Assembly: GCF_000308435.1 (NCBI RefSeq)
Contig: NZ_BAFR01000212.1
Location: 1-64,000 of the forward strand
From: Nocardia araoensis NBRC 100135
GTDB lineage: Bacteria > Actinomycetota > Actinomycetes > Mycobacteriales > Mycobacteriaceae
Direction: 5' to 3'
Length of the DNA: 64,000 nucleotides
Shown here: piece after piece, positions 49,681 to 58,890 of the stretch
How the letters are laid out: every line of letters begins with the position of its first letter
How positions within the stretch are numbered: position 1 is the stretch's first letter
Made by a program: the position numbers and the translations under genes
The notes under the pieces: generated by a model
What the model saw: the letters and a program-made list of their open reading frames with translations, nothing else
Database searches by the model: none
Told to the model about the DNA's origin: nothing

Positions 49681-51579
49681 TCACTCGCACTTGACGATCG
49701 GGATCGGGTCGTACTTCACCGTGCGGGTCTTGCGGGACACTTCGCGGCCGGTTTTGTGGTCGGTGATGACGCGGGTGTCGGAGATGGTGAAGCCGGGGCC
49801 GCCCTCGGAGGCGATGCAGTCCTTGCCCTTGGGCAAGGTGACGGTGGTTGGCTCGGTCGGTTTGGTCTTTTCGCCGGTGATGGATTCGACGTCGACCGTC
49901 TTCGTGCCCCACAGACGCACGGTGATCTCGGAGGCGGTCGCGGAGGTTTCGATGTAGATGCCGGTCTGGGTGTTGTTGCGGAACTTCAGGTCGATCACGC
50001 CGTCGAAGACGGTGGCCTCGCGGGCGGCGGGGTAGCGGGAGATGTAGTAGCTGTGCTCGGTGTGGCCCGCGTCCTCGAGGCCCGCGAAGTACGCCGCGTT
50101 GTAGAGCGTGGTGGCGAACTGGCTGATGCCGCCGCCGACCGCGGTGCTCGGACGGCCGTGGTCGATGATGCCGGACTCGACGTATCCCTCCGCGGTACCG
50201 CGCGGGCCGGTGAAGTCGTTGAGCGAGAACGTTTCTCCCGGCTTCACGATCGCGCCGTCGACCTTCTTCGCCACGGTGCGGATATTGATTCCGGAGGGGC
50301 CGCTGAAACCGCCGGTGGTGAACGATCCGACGGGTTCGATCACGCCGAGCCCCTGCGCAGCCTCGGTGGTCAGTTTCGGTTCGACCCGCTCGTAGACCAC
50401 CTGCGCGGTCCGCTCGCCCGGCGCGGTCAGCAACGCGGTGAACTGTTCGAAGGTCTTGGGCCAGTTGATCTTGTCACCGACCACGGCCGGGACGACCGAC
50501 GCCTTGCCGCCCGCCACCGCGAACGTCGCGTCCTTCGGCTCGACCTCGGTGGTGGCCAGTTGCGGCCCGAGCAGACCGATCGCGGCGTCCTGATTCACCG
50601 ACGCGGCGAGACCGCCCTGCCCGTCCGGGGCGAAGGCCAGCACGGACGCGATCTGCTCCGGATCGAGCCTGCCCGAGCCGCCTTTGCCAGCGAACGAGAT
50701 CGGCGCCCGCACCGCGGGCTGGGCGATCTCGCGCAGGGCCTTGTCCACGGCCTCCGGACGCACCTGCAACGGTGCTGGGACGACGGGAAGGTCCACGGTG
50801 GCGCCGGTGAACCACCGCTCGGCCAGTTCCGTGCGCGCGGCGGCGACGTCGAGCACCCGTCCAGGAGCCGGCGGCACCGCGACGGGTTGGGCTTTGTCGA
50901 AAGTGATGGTGCCCTCGACCGAGGGCCGGTCGTGCACCCGCAGCTCGCTGAGCTGACGATCCAGCGCCGGTTCGTCGATCGCGCTGACGATCGGCACTTC
51001 ACGGGTGGTGAAGAAGGAGGCGAGCCGGGTGAAGGGGTTGAGCGGCTGGGAGCCGATCCGCGACCAGGTGGCGTCCCAGTCCACGGCGAGCCCGGCGGCG
51101 CTCGGCACGACACGGGTCTGCACGTCGCCGATGCGCAGCGGCAGCTCGCGGGCCGCCCGCGGGTCCAGCTCGGCGCGCAGCTCGGCATCGGCGGCCGATT
51201 TGTCCATGCCTCCGACATCGACACCGGCCACGACGGTGCCGCGCGCGACCTCCCCCGAGGACATCACCAAGTCCACCACGTAGCCGAGACCGGCGACTGC
51301 CAGCACGGCGCCCACCGCGATGCCCACCCGACGCACAACGGCGCTGTCCAGGCGTTTCGGTGGCGGGGTCGAGATCGGGCGACGCGCGGGCGTACGGGGG
51401 GGTGGGGGCGGCACGCGCCGCCGCGGCGTAGTTTGCAGGGGCTGGGTGAGCTGTTCGTCGCCGACCCAGGCGACCGACCGGTCCGGTGCCTGGGGGCGCT
51501 CCGCCCCGAGCAACTGGCGCAATCCGACTTCGCCACCAGCCTGTGGGCCGCGTCCTCCGGTGCTCGGCTGGCTCGTCAC
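49681..51579 (-). CDS. VanW family membrane-anchored protein
   Basis: A 632-aa protein. The N-terminal 80 residues are Pro/Arg-rich and cytoplasmic. One membrane helix (about 83-104) is followed by about 300 residues of repeated beta-rich modules of the YoaR/peptidoglycan-binding type (VAGVDVGGMDKSAADAELRAEL). The VanW domain is C-terminal: KPGETFSLNDFTGPRGTAEGYVESGII, GGGISQFATTLYNAAYFAGLE, and YYISRYPAAREATVF. VanW proteins occur with glycopeptide-resistance genes in Firmicutes and probably act in the cell wall; the activity is unknown. GTG 51579 has GGGGAGGA upstream. Confidence 0.9.
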   Translation of the reverse strand: MTSQPSTGGRGPQAGGEVGLRQLLGAERPQAPDRSVAWVGDEQLTQPLQTTPRRRVPPPPPRTPARRPISTPPPKRLDSAVVRRVGIAVGAVLAVAGLGYVVDLVMSSGEVARGTVVAGVDVGGMDKSAADAELRAELDPRAARELPLRIGDVQTRVVPSAAGLAVDWDATWSRIGSQPLNPFTRLASFFTTREVPIVSAIDEPALDRQLSELRVHDRPSVEGTITFDKAQPVAVPPAPGRVLDVAAARTELAERWFTGATVDLPVVPAPLQVRPEAVDKALREIAQPAVRAPISFAGKGGSGRLDPEQIASVLAFAPDGQGGLAASVNQDAAIGLLGPQLATTEVEPKDATFAVAGGKASVVPAVVGDKINWPKTFEQFTALLTAPGERTAQVVYERVEPKLTTEAAQGLGVIEPVGSFTTGGFSGPSGINIRTVAKKVDGAIVKPGETFSLNDFTGPRGTAEGYVESGIIDHGRPSTAVGGGISQFATTLYNAAYFAGLEDAGHTEHSYYISRYPAAREATVFDGVIDLKFRNNTQTGIYIETSATASEITVRLWGTKTVDVESITGEKTKPTEPTTVTLPKGKDCIASEGGPGFTISDTRVITDHKTGREVSRKTRTVKYDPIPIVKCE

Positions 51580-51725
51580 GAACCGTCCTCCCCGTTCGAT
51601 TGAATTGTGGACCCGCACCGCTGCGCGTCCTCACCAACGATAGTGGTCCTCACCGACAGCGGTCGGCGCAGCTCGGGCATAACGCACATCCCGCGCGAAG
51701 AACCGGGTACACCACACAAAGCGGC

Positions 51726-51764
51726 CCGCGCAGTTGCCGGGTCGGGGGTCAGGCAACTGCGCGG
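51726..51764. repeat. 13-bp inverted repeat in the VanW/6PGDH divergent region
   Basis: The 313-bp gap 51580-51892 has no gene. CCGCGCAGTTGCC (51726-51738) is matched perfectly by its complement (51752-51764) across a 13-nt G-rich spacer. It could be an operator, a leader hairpin of the dehydrogenase transcript, or a terminator. Confidence 0.5.
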
Positions 51765-51892
51765 AGCCGATTGGTTTATCGGGCTGTCGCGGGCGGCGTT
51801 ACACCCGCGAGCCGAACCGTGATCGATCCCACGCGGGAGAATCGAGACGAACCCCCGCCGCAAGACTTCGCTACACGAGGGAGATGGATGGC

Positions 51893-52921
51893 ATGCAGCT
51901 CGGAATGATCGGCCTCGGCCGGATGGGCGCGAACATCGTCCGCCGCATCGTCGAGGGCGGACACACCGCCGTCGGATACGAACGTCACTCCTCGAACATC
52001 GATGACCTGCGAGCGGAACTTGGGGACGGCTTCCGCGGCACCACCGATCTCACCGAATTCGTCGGCATGCTCGACACGCCGCGCGTGGTGTGGGTGATGA
52101 TCCCCGCCGGGGCCACGGGGGCGGTGATCGAGCAGGTCGCCGAGCTGCTCGAACCCGGTGACATCGTCATCGACGGCGGCAACAGCCGGTACCACGAGGA
52201 CCTCGCGCGCGCCGAGCGGTTGCGGCCCAAGGGGATCCACTACGTCGACATCGGCACCTCGGGCGGAGTGTTCGGCCGCACCCGCGGCTTCTGCCTGATG
52301 ATCGGCGGCGAGTCCGAGCCGGTGAAGCACCTGGACCCGCTCCTGAAATCCATCGCGCCGGGCCTTGGCGCGGCGGAGCGGACGCCGGGGCGCGCAGGCG
52401 AGCCGTCCACGGCCGAGATGGGTTACCTGCACTGCGGGCCGGCAGGGGCGGGCCACTTCGTGAAGATGGTGCACAACGGCATCGAGTACGGGGCGATGGC
52501 CGCCTACGCCGAAGGGCTGAACGTCCTGCGACGAGCCAACTACGGCGCCGAGCACACGGGTGAGTTCTCCGCGGAGGAGACACCGCTGGAGCATCCCGAG
52601 TACTACCAGTACGACCTGGACATCCCCGAGATCACCGAGGTGTGGCGCCGCGGGTCGGTGGTCGCGTCCTGGCTGCTCGACCTGACCGCGGCCGCGCTGC
52701 ACGCGGACCCGAACCTGGATTCCTACAGCGGCCGGGTGTCCGACTCGGGCGAGGGCCGCTGGACGATCGATGCCGCGATCGACACCGGCGTGCCCGTCCC
52801 CGTGCTGGCTTCCGCCTTGTTCGCGCGATTCTCCTCGCGGGGCGAATCGGTGTACGCGGACAAAGTGCTCTCGGCGATGCGCAAAGCCTTCGGCGGGCAC
52901 CTCGAGCTGCCCGGCGAGTAG
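51893..52921 (+). CDS. gnd: 6-phosphogluconate dehydrogenase, decarboxylating (short NAD type)
   Basis: Converts 6-phosphogluconate to ribulose 5-phosphate and CO2. The 342-aa chain has the N-terminal Rossmann motif GMIGLGRMGANIVRRI, WVMIPAG, VIDGGNSRYHEDLARAERL, the substrate motif IGTSGGVFGRTRGFCLMIGG, the catalytic Lys/His region CGPAGAGHFVKMVHNGIEYG, and the C-terminal WRRGSVVASWLLDL. The short length and YERHSSN after the second strand fit the NAD-preferring GndA-like class. ATG 51893 has AGGGAG at a correct distance; ATG 51884 is too close to it. Confidence 0.92.
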   Translation: MQLGMIGLGRMGANIVRRIVEGGHTAVGYERHSSNIDDLRAELGDGFRGTTDLTEFVGMLDTPRVVWVMIPAGATGAVIEQVAELLEPGDIVIDGGNSRYHEDLARAERLRPKGIHYVDIGTSGGVFGRTRGFCLMIGGESEPVKHLDPLLKSIAPGLGAAERTPGRAGEPSTAEMGYLHCGPAGAGHFVKMVHNGIEYGAMAAYAEGLNVLRRANYGAEHTGEFSAEETPLEHPEYYQYDLDIPEITEVWRRGSVVASWLLDLTAAALHADPNLDSYSGRVSDSGEGRWTIDAAIDTGVPVPVLASALFARFSSRGESVYADKVLSAMRKAFGGHLELPGE

Positions 52922-52927
52922 CGCGAA

Positions 52928-52959
52928 GGTGGTCCGACCGGAATCCCGATCGGACCACC
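52928..52959. terminator. Bidirectional terminator between gnd and fadA2
   Basis: A perfect 10-bp inverted repeat (GGTGGTCCGA) with a 12-nt loop lies between two convergent stops. Confidence 0.8.
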
Positions 52960-52978
52960 GTCGTGAGATGCGACTATG

Positions 52979-54301
52979 TCAGCGCTCGAGAATCGCGACG
53001 ACGCCCTGGCCGCCCGCGGCGCAGATGGAGATCAGCGCGCGGCCGGAACCCTTCTCGGCCAGCAGTTTCGCGGTGGAGGCGACGATGCGGCCGCCGGTTG
53101 CCGCGAACGGGTGGCCCGCGGCCAGCGACGAACCGTTGACGTTCAGCTTGCCGCGATCGATCGAGCCGAGCGCGCCGTCGAGGCCGAGGCGCTCCTTGCA
53201 GTAGGCGTCGGACTCCCACGCGGCCAGGGTGGCCAGCACCACCGAGGCGAACGCCTCGTGGATCTCGTAGTAGTCGAAGTCCTGCAGGGTCAGGCCGTTG
53301 CGAGCGAGCAGGCGCGGCACCGCGTAGGTCGGCGCCATCAGCAGGCCGTCGGGGCCGTGGATGTAGTCGACCGCGGCGACCTCGCTGTCCACCAGGTGCG
53401 CCAGCACGGGCAGCTTGCGCTCGGCGGCCCACTCCTCGCTGGACAGCAGCACCGCGGAAGCGCCGTCGGTCAGCGGGGTGGAGTTGCCCGCGGTCATGGT
53501 CGCGTCGCCCGCTTTGACCCCGAAGACCGGCTTCAGCGTCGCCAGCTTCTCGATCGAGGAGTTCGGCCGCAGGTTGTCGTCGCGGGTCAGGCCGAGGAAC
53601 GGCGTGATCAGGTCGTCGAAGAAACCGCGGTCGTAGGCGGCGGCCATGTTCTTGTGCGACAGGTAGGCCAGCTCGTCCTGCGCCTCGCGCGGGATGCCGA
53701 ATTCCTTGGCGGTGATGGCGGCGTGCTCGCCCATGGACAGCCCGGTGCGCGGCTCGGCGTTGCGCGGGATCTCGATGCCGAGCATGCTCGGGCGCAGCTG
53801 GCCGACCAGCTTGAGGCGGTCCTTGTTGGTCTTGGCGCGGTTGGCGTCGAGCATCCACTCGCGCATGCCCTCGCTCACGCCGATCGGGGCGTCGGAGGTG
53901 GTGTCGGTGCCGCCGCCGACACCGGCTTCGATCCGGCCCGCGGCGATCGCGTCGCCGACGGTGACGATCGCCTGGAGGCCGGTGCCGCAGGCCAGCTGCA
54001 GATCGTGCGCCGGGGTGTAGGGGCTGAGTTTGCTGCCTAGCACGCTTTCCCGGATCAGGCCGTGCTCGCCGACCCGCTTGAGCACGGCGCCGCCCGCGAC
54101 CATGCCCAGGCGCTCGCCCTGCAGGCCGAAACGGCTGACCAGTCCGTCCAGCGCGGCGGTGAACATGTCCTGGTTGGAGGCGTGCGCGTACGCCTTGTCG
54201 GAGCGAGCGAACGGAATCCGGTTGCCACCGACGATCGCGACCGGGCGGAAGGTCTTGCCGGTCTTGGCGGCGCTCTTCGCCGAACGGGCTTTGCTAGTCA
54301 C
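52979..54301 (-). CDS. fadA2: Acetyl-CoA C-acyltransferase (thiolase) FadA2
   Basis: A 440-aa thiolase, the same length as M. tuberculosis FadA2 (Rv0243). The acyl-accepting Cys105 is in DLQLACGTGLQA. The second-half catalytic motifs are EIHEAFA, AAGHPFAATGGR and the proton-donor Cys in SICAAGGQG, so all three catalytic elements are intact. It cleaves 3-ketoacyl-CoA in beta-oxidation. GTG 54301 has GGAG 7 nt upstream; the frame to 54358 adds unlikely residues. It is divergent from fabG4 across a perfect palindrome, suggesting common control. Confidence 0.95.
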   Translation of the reverse strand: MTSKARSAKSAAKTGKTFRPVAIVGGNRIPFARSDKAYAHASNQDMFTAALDGLVSRFGLQGERLGMVAGGAVLKRVGEHGLIRESVLGSKLSPYTPAHDLQLACGTGLQAIVTVGDAIAAGRIEAGVGGGTDTTSDAPIGVSEGMREWMLDANRAKTNKDRLKLVGQLRPSMLGIEIPRNAEPRTGLSMGEHAAITAKEFGIPREAQDELAYLSHKNMAAAYDRGFFDDLITPFLGLTRDDNLRPNSSIEKLATLKPVFGVKAGDATMTAGNSTPLTDGASAVLLSSEEWAAERKLPVLAHLVDSEVAAVDYIHGPDGLLMAPTYAVPRLLARNGLTLQDFDYYEIHEAFASVVLATLAAWESDAYCKERLGLDGALGSIDRGKLNVNGSSLAAGHPFAATGGRIVASTAKLLAEKGSGRALISICAAGGQGVVAILER

Positions 54302-54391
54302 TCGAGTCTCCAAGGTCTCGTGGATGGGTGTCCCGGCGGCCCGGTGGAGCACGGACATTCCGCGCTGCTCGGCGCCCCGTCGCGGTTGTTT

Positions 54392-54423
54392 ACATTAAAC
54401 TTACTCTGGAGTAAGTTTAATGT
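54392..54423. promoter_or_regulatory. Palindromic operator between fadA2 and fabG4
   Basis: ACATTAAACTTACT is followed by CTGG and then its exact reverse complement, giving a 32-bp near-perfect palindrome in an AT-rich island. The core TTACTCTGGAGTAA recurs upstream of the TetR gene at 58823. It lies about 90 bp from both starts, so one regulator could control both directions. Confidence 0.8.
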
Positions 54424-54512
54424 CGACACGTACCCCCGCAAAAGTGCGCACGCAGACCACGCCGGGGCGATACCCCAGACCCGAGAGACAGAACTCAGAA
54501 AAGGTAGGAATA

Positions 54513-55871
54513 GTGGCAGCCAGCAAGAGCAAGGGTGCTCCCAACCTCTACGGATCGTTCGTACACTCCGCGCCTGGCGCGTTCCTGGCCGGCAAACTCG
54601 GCCTCCCGAAGCCGGAGAAGCTGCGCCGCTACGTCAAGGGCGAGCCGCCGCTGTCCGGCCCCGTGCTGATCGGCGGTAAGGGCCGGGTCGCCGAGCCGGT
54701 GCGCGCCCTGCTGTCGGACTACACCTTCGCCGACGCGCCGAGCCAGGACACCAAGTACGGCGCCCTGGTTTTCGACGCCACCGGCATCGGCACCATCGAG
54801 GACCTCTCGCAGCTGTTCGAGTTCTTCCAGCCCGCCATGCGCAGCCTCACCCCGTCGGGGCGCATCGTGGTGATCGGCACCACCCCCGAGCTGGCTTCGA
54901 GCGTGGACGAGCAGATCGCGCAGCGCGCGCTGGAGGGCTTCACCCGCTCGGTGGCCAAGGAACTGCTGCGCGGCTCCACCGCTCAGCTGGTCTACCTGCA
55001 CCCGGAGGCGTCCGCCGCGGCGACCGGCCTGGAGTCGACCCTGCGCTTCCTGCTCTCGGCCAAGTCGGCGTTCGTCGACGGCCAGGTCATCCGCGTCGGC
55101 AAGGACGACGCGAGCGCTCCCGCCGACTGGGACCGCCCGCTCGACGGCAAGGTCGCCGTGGTGACCGGCGCGGCCCGCGGCATCGGCGCGACCATCGCCG
55201 AGGTGTTCGCCCGTGACGGCGCCCAGGTGATCGTGGCCGACATCCCGGCGGCGGGCGAGGCGCTGTCGCAGACCGCGAACAAGGTGGGCGGCACCGCGCT
55301 CGCGCTGGACGTGACCGCGCCCGACGCGGCGGAGAAGCTGGCCGAGTTCGCCACCGAACGTTTCGGCGGCATCGACATCGTCGTGCACAACGCGGGCATC
55401 ACCAGGGACAAGCTGCTGGCGAACATGGACGAGGGCCGCTGGAACGCGGTCATCAACGTCAACCTGGCCGCGCCGCACCGGATCACCGAGGGCTTGGTGG
55501 CCAGGGGCGCGCTGAAGGAGGGCGGCCGCGTGATCGACGTGTCCTCGATCGCGGGCATCGCGGGCAACCGCGGGCAGACCAACTACGGCGCCTCCAAGGC
55601 GGGCGTCATCGGCATGGTGAACGCCGAGGCCCCGAAGCTGGCGGAGAAGAACATCACCATCAACGCCGTCGCGCCCGGTTTCATCGAGACCGCGATGACC
55701 GCCGCCATCCCGCTGGCCACCCGGGAGGCGGGCCGGCTGATGAGCTCGCTCTTGCAGGGCGGCCAGACCGTCGACGTCGCCGAGACCATCGCCTACTTCG
55801 CGAGCCCGGCGTCGAACGCGGTCACCGGCAACGTCGTGCGGGTCTGCGGGCAGAGCCTGATCGGAGCATGA
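54513..55871 (+). CDS. fabG4: 3-oxoacyl-ACP/CoA reductase FabG4
   Basis: A 452-aa high-molecular-weight FabG. It is a two-domain SDR. The N-terminal domain (about 1-205) is a degenerate flavodoxin/Rossmann half ([11 protein letters not shown]). The C-terminal domain is a full ketoreductase with [10 protein letters not shown] (about 215-224), NAGITRDK, and the catalytic Ser, Tyr and Lys in [24 protein letters not shown]. tuberculosis FabG4 (Rv0242c) has this architecture and prefers NADH and acyl-CoA substrates. GTG 54513 has AAGGTAGGAA upstream. It overlaps htdX by four bases. Confidence 0.95.
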   Translation: MAASKSKGAPNLYGSFVHSAPGAFLAGKLGLPKPEKLRRYVKGEPPLSGPVLIGGKGRVAEPVRALLSDYTFADAPSQDTKYGALVFDATGIGTIEDLSQLFEFFQPAMRSLTPSGRIVVIGTTPELASSVDEQIAQRALEGFTRSVAKELLRGSTAQLVYLHPEASAAATGLESTLRFLLSAKSAFVDGQVIRVGKDDASAPADWDRPLDGKVAVVTGAARGIGATIAEVFARDGAQVIVADIPAAGEALSQTANKVGGTALALDVTAPDAAEKLAEFATERFGGIDIVVHNAGITRDKLLANMDEGRWNAVINVNLAAPHRITEGLVARGALKEGGRVIDVSSIAGIAGNRGQTNYGASKAGVIGMVNAEAPKLAEKNITINAVAPGFIETAMTAAIPLATREAGRLMSSLLQGGQTVDVAETIAYFASPASNAVTGNVVRVCGQSLIGA

Positions 55872-56758
55872 TGACCCAGGCTCCGGCAGGCAGGGAGAAG
55901 ACCCAGGTGCTCACCCTCACCGAGCCGCCGAAGAACAGCCGCCTGTTCGTCAAGGCGGCGCTCGGCGCGGTGCCGCTGCTGTCGGCGCGCAAGCCGACGC
56001 TGCCCGACCGCGCCGTGCGGCTCGAGGGGCTGCGCGTCGACCCGGATCACTTGGCCGCCTACTGCCGTGCGACCGGTTTGCGGTTCGGCGACGCGTTGCC
56101 GTTGACCTATCCGTTCATCCTCACCTTCCCGCTGGCCATGCAGCTGGTGGTGGCGCGGGACTTCCCGTTCGTCGCGGTGGGCGCGGTGCACGCGCAGAAC
56201 GTCATCGAGCGCACCCGGGAGATCTCGGTGAGCGAGCCGCTGGACATCCACACGCACATCGAGAACCTGCGCGAGCACCCGAAGGGTCTGCTCGTGGACG
56301 CGATCAGCGAGGTGAAGGTGGGACGGGAGCAGGTGTGGCACCAGGTCACCACGTTCCTGCACCAGCAGCGCACCTCGCTGTCGGGCGGGCCGAAGCCCGA
56401 GCCGAAGCCGGAGGAGGTTCCGCCGCCGCCGCTGCGCACCCTGCGGGTGGATCAGAAGACGATCACCCGGTACGCGGCCGCGTCCGGTGACCACAATCCG
56501 ATCCACACTTCGGCGCTGGGCGCCAAGGCGTTCGGGTTCTCACGGTCGATCGCCCACGGCATGTGGTCGGCGGCGACGGTTCTCGGCGCGGTCGAGGGCC
56601 GGATTCCGGAGCAGACCACGTACTCGGTCAAGTTCGGCAAGCCGATCCTGCTGCCCTCCACCGTCAACCTGTACGCCGACCAGGCCGAAGGCGGTTGGGA
56701 TCTCGCGCTGCTGCACCCGAAGAAGGGATACCCGCATCTGACAGCGACCCTGCGCTGA
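55868..56758 (+). CDS. htdX: 3-hydroxyacyl-thioester dehydratase HtdX (MaoC-type)
   Basis: A 296-aa double-hotdog protein matching HtdX (Rv0241c). The C-terminal hydratase-2 motif is intact: [33 protein letters not shown], with the catalytic Asp and His in DHNPIH. The N-terminal hotdog (about 45-170) lacks it. It dehydrates the 3-hydroxyacyl product of FabG4, so the pair forms two successive steps of an elongation or reverse beta-oxidation cycle. The start overlaps the fabG4 stop (ATGA). Confidence 0.93.
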   Translation: MMTQAPAGREKTQVLTLTEPPKNSRLFVKAALGAVPLLSARKPTLPDRAVRLEGLRVDPDHLAAYCRATGLRFGDALPLTYPFILTFPLAMQLVVARDFPFVAVGAVHAQNVIERTREISVSEPLDIHTHIENLREHPKGLLVDAISEVKVGREQVWHQVTTFLHQQRTSLSGGPKPEPKPEEVPPPPLRTLRVDQKTITRYAAASGDHNPIHTSALGAKAFGFSRSIAHGMWSAATVLGAVEGRIPEQTTYSVKFGKPILLPSTVNLYADQAEGGWDLALLHPKKGYPHLTATLR

Positions 56759-56768
56759 ACGATCCGCG

Positions 56769-56813
56769 AGCCGCATCCCGATTTTCCGAACCGGGATGCG
56801 GCTTCGCGCTTTT
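56769..56813. terminator. Terminator between htdX and the DUF5685 gene
   Basis: A perfect 12-bp stem (AGCCGCATCCCG) with an 11-nt loop is followed by TCGCGCTTTT on the plus strand. It serves two convergent genes. Confidence 0.85.
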
Positions 56814-56860
56814 CAGCGAGACCTGCCGCGCCTGATGCCGACTCGCCGCTCCGGCACAGG

Positions 56861-58081
56861 TCAGCAGTCGCAACCGCAGTCGCAGCAGTTGCAGTCCCCG
56901 CAATCACAGCCGCCGCAATCACCGCAATCGCAATTATTGATCCACGCGTCCTTGCGCTCGCCCGTGCACGGTTGCGTGTGGTCGGCGCAGCACGCGTAAC
57001 CGGTGCAGTAGCCGCCCAGGATGAGCGCGAGGGATTCTCCGATACCCGGGCGACGGGTCGGCGGACGGTGGCGGGTTCCGCGCGAGTGCGCGCGGACATC
57101 GGCACGCGGCGATCCCTCGGCGTCCGCCGACACCGAGCAGGTGTGGGCGGCGAACGCGCCGAGCCCGCCGCCGAGCCGCCGCAGCACGGCGGTCAGCGGG
57201 TCGAGCAGCATCCAGCGGACGGTGGGTACCCGGCTCAGTTCGGCCGCCGCTACCGCCGCGCGCAAGCGCGAATCCGATTGCCGCATCAGGTCGTATGCCT
57301 CGGACACGCTGGTGCCGGTGGCCGCGAGCGGGTTGAAGCGGTCGCGGGCGGCGTCGTCGTCGTGGTCGGTCACGGCATCGGCCAGATGCGCGATCCTGCC
57401 GAACTGCCATCCGGCCGCACGCAGCGCGTCGACATTGTCCGGACGGTCGGCCAGAACGGCTGTGTGCGCGAAGAACTCAGACGCGCACAGCTGCGTGGGT
57501 GCGGTCAGGCGGTCGAGCGGGTCGGCCGCCGGCGACATCGCGGAACGCCAATAGGGGGAATCGGCAAGCGATTTCGGCACGAACGCCGGACCGCCCACGG
57601 CGGCGAGCTCTTCCAGGCGCACCTGCGCGTCGAGCGCCGCGACGAGCGGTTCGACGTCCAGACCGATCCGCGCCGCGCTCGCGCGAGCCTGCCGGTTCCA
57701 TCGCGTCGCGGCTTTCGTCAGCGGCCCGCGCGCGAGCGCGGTCACCTCACCGTCGTCCACGTGATCGCGAATCTTGGCCGCCGCCAACAACAGCGACGCG
57801 GTGGTGGCGAGCTGAACGCCGGGCGCGTCCGCGGTCACCACCGACGCCCGGCGCATTCCGCGCAGGGGGCAGGGCGCCGCGATGGTGCGCGCCGCCGACC
57901 CGGACTGCGCCTCGGTGAGCATGCTCAGCACCAGCGCGTCCTTGTTGGTGGTCGCGCGGGCGAGCTGACCGTGCCCGTCGCGCAAGCCGAGACACGAACC
58001 GCACAGATGCGCCTGCCATTCGGCCGCATCGATTCCATACTTCTGAGCGCCGTGCGCACACGGCCTGAGCAACCCGAACAC
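56861..58081 (-). CDS. DUF5685 family protein with an extreme Cys-rich C-terminal tail
   Basis: A 406-aa protein. It opens MFGLLRPCAHGAQ..., then HLCGSCLGLRDGHGQLARATTNKDALVLSMLTEAQ and PCPLRGMRR, which is the DUF5685 pattern with paired Cys that probably bind metal. A helical middle follows (FGRIAHLADAVTDHDDDAARDRFNPL). The end is remarkable: after GYCTGYACCADHTQPC come 25 residues made almost only of Cys, Asp and Gly in CDCGDC-type repeats. This resembles a metallothionein. The function is unknown. The start is GTG. It is convergent with htdX. Confidence 0.88.
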   Translation of the reverse strand: MFGLLRPCAHGAQKYGIDAAEWQAHLCGSCLGLRDGHGQLARATTNKDALVLSMLTEAQSGSAARTIAAPCPLRGMRRASVVTADAPGVQLATTASLLLAAAKIRDHVDDGEVTALARGPLTKAATRWNRQARASAARIGLDVEPLVAALDAQVRLEELAAVGGPAFVPKSLADSPYWRSAMSPAADPLDRLTAPTQLCASEFFAHTAVLADRPDNVDALRAAGWQFGRIAHLADAVTDHDDDAARDRFNPLAATGTSVSEAYDLMRQSDSRLRAAVAAAELSRVPTVRWMLLDPLTAVLRRLGGGLGAFAAHTCSVSADAEGSPRADVRAHSRGTRHRPPTRRPGIGESLALILGGYCTGYACCADHTQPCTGERKDAWINNCDCGDCGGCDCGDCNCCDCGCDC

Positions 58082-58191
58082 TTCCGCCCCGTTTCTCCCC
58101 GGCTCTTCGAACGAGCCGTTCCGCGCTGTGCGAACTCACGCACTTTGGCAGGAGGGCGGCACGGAAGCAACCGGTCCGGGCAAAAGGCGGG

Positions 58192-58791
58192 CTACTCGGT
58201 CTTCTTCCGGCCGGCGAGACCGCGCCACGCCAGATCGTCGAGCAGGTCGACGGCCTCGGCGACCTCGATCCGGCCACTGGCCAGCCGGTCGGCGATGGCC
58301 TCGCCCGCGCCGATCACAGCGACCGCGACCACGTCGAAATTCGTCCCCGGCTCGGCGTGCTTGGCGCTGGACTCCAAAAGTTTGGCGGTCAACTCGATGA
58401 CGCGTTCGCGCGCGTTCTCGATCTCCGAGGCGAACGCCTGCTGGCCGATGGCCTGCCGGTAGAGCACCTGCCAGGAGCGCCGGTTGCGGTCGACGAAGCC
58501 GAGGAAGCCCTCCAGCGCGGTGCGCACCTGTTCGTGCGGCGTGAGCAGCGGGTTGCCCGCGGGCGCGACGGACTCGATGAACCGCATTCCCTCCCGCTGG
58601 ATGCAGGCGCGGAACAGTTCGTCCTTGGAGCCGTAGTACAGATACAGCATCGGCTTGGAGATCTTCGCCTCGGCGGCGATCGCGTCCATCGACGTGTCGT
58701 GGAAGCCTTTACGCGAGAAGACCTCCACGGCGGCGTCGAGCATCTGCTGCTCGCGTACCGCCCGCGGAAGCCGCTTCGTACCGCCCGCCAT
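58192..58791 (-). CDS. TetR-family regulator (Rv0238-like)
   Basis: A 199-aa TetR protein. The DNA-binding domain is PRAVREQQMLDAAVEVFSRKGFHDTSMDAIAAEAKISKPMLYLYYGSKDELFRACI (about 9-64). The ligand domain includes FLGFVDRNRRSWQVLYRQAIG. In mycobacteria the equivalent gene also sits between lpqI and the fadA2/fabG4/htdX group. ATG 58791 has TAGGAG 6 nt upstream. A palindrome resembling the fadA2/fabG4 operator lies 32 bp upstream, so autoregulation and control of those genes is likely. Confidence 0.93.
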   Translation of the reverse strand: MAGGTKRLPRAVREQQMLDAAVEVFSRKGFHDTSMDAIAAEAKISKPMLYLYYGSKDELFRACIQREGMRFIESVAPAGNPLLTPHEQVRTALEGFLGFVDRNRRSWQVLYRQAIGQQAFASEIENARERVIELTAKLLESSAKHAEPGTNFDVVAVAVIGAGEAIADRLASGRIEVAEAVDLLDDLAWRGLAGRKKTE

Positions 58792-58822
58792 CCACACTCC
58801 TACCACAGGTGAATCTCATATA

Positions 58823-58836
58823 TTACTCCAAGGTAA
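58823..58836. promoter_or_regulatory. TetR autoregulation site candidate
   Basis: TTACTCCAAGGTAA is a palindromic sequence upstream of the tetR start, followed by GTT. It shares TTAC...GTAA spacing and most positions with the TTACTCTGGAGTAA core at 54401-54414. Confidence 0.65.
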
Positions 58837-58890
58837 GTTCCGGCGGTCCGATTTGCTCACCAGTCGCCCGACCCGACCGTGCGGCGCGCG

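Noticed and set aside
49681-51579. VanW as evidence of a vancomycin-resistance cluster
   Set aside because: No vanHAX-type ligase, dehydrogenase or dipeptidase genes are nearby; VanW-domain proteins are widespread in mycolic-acid bacteria.
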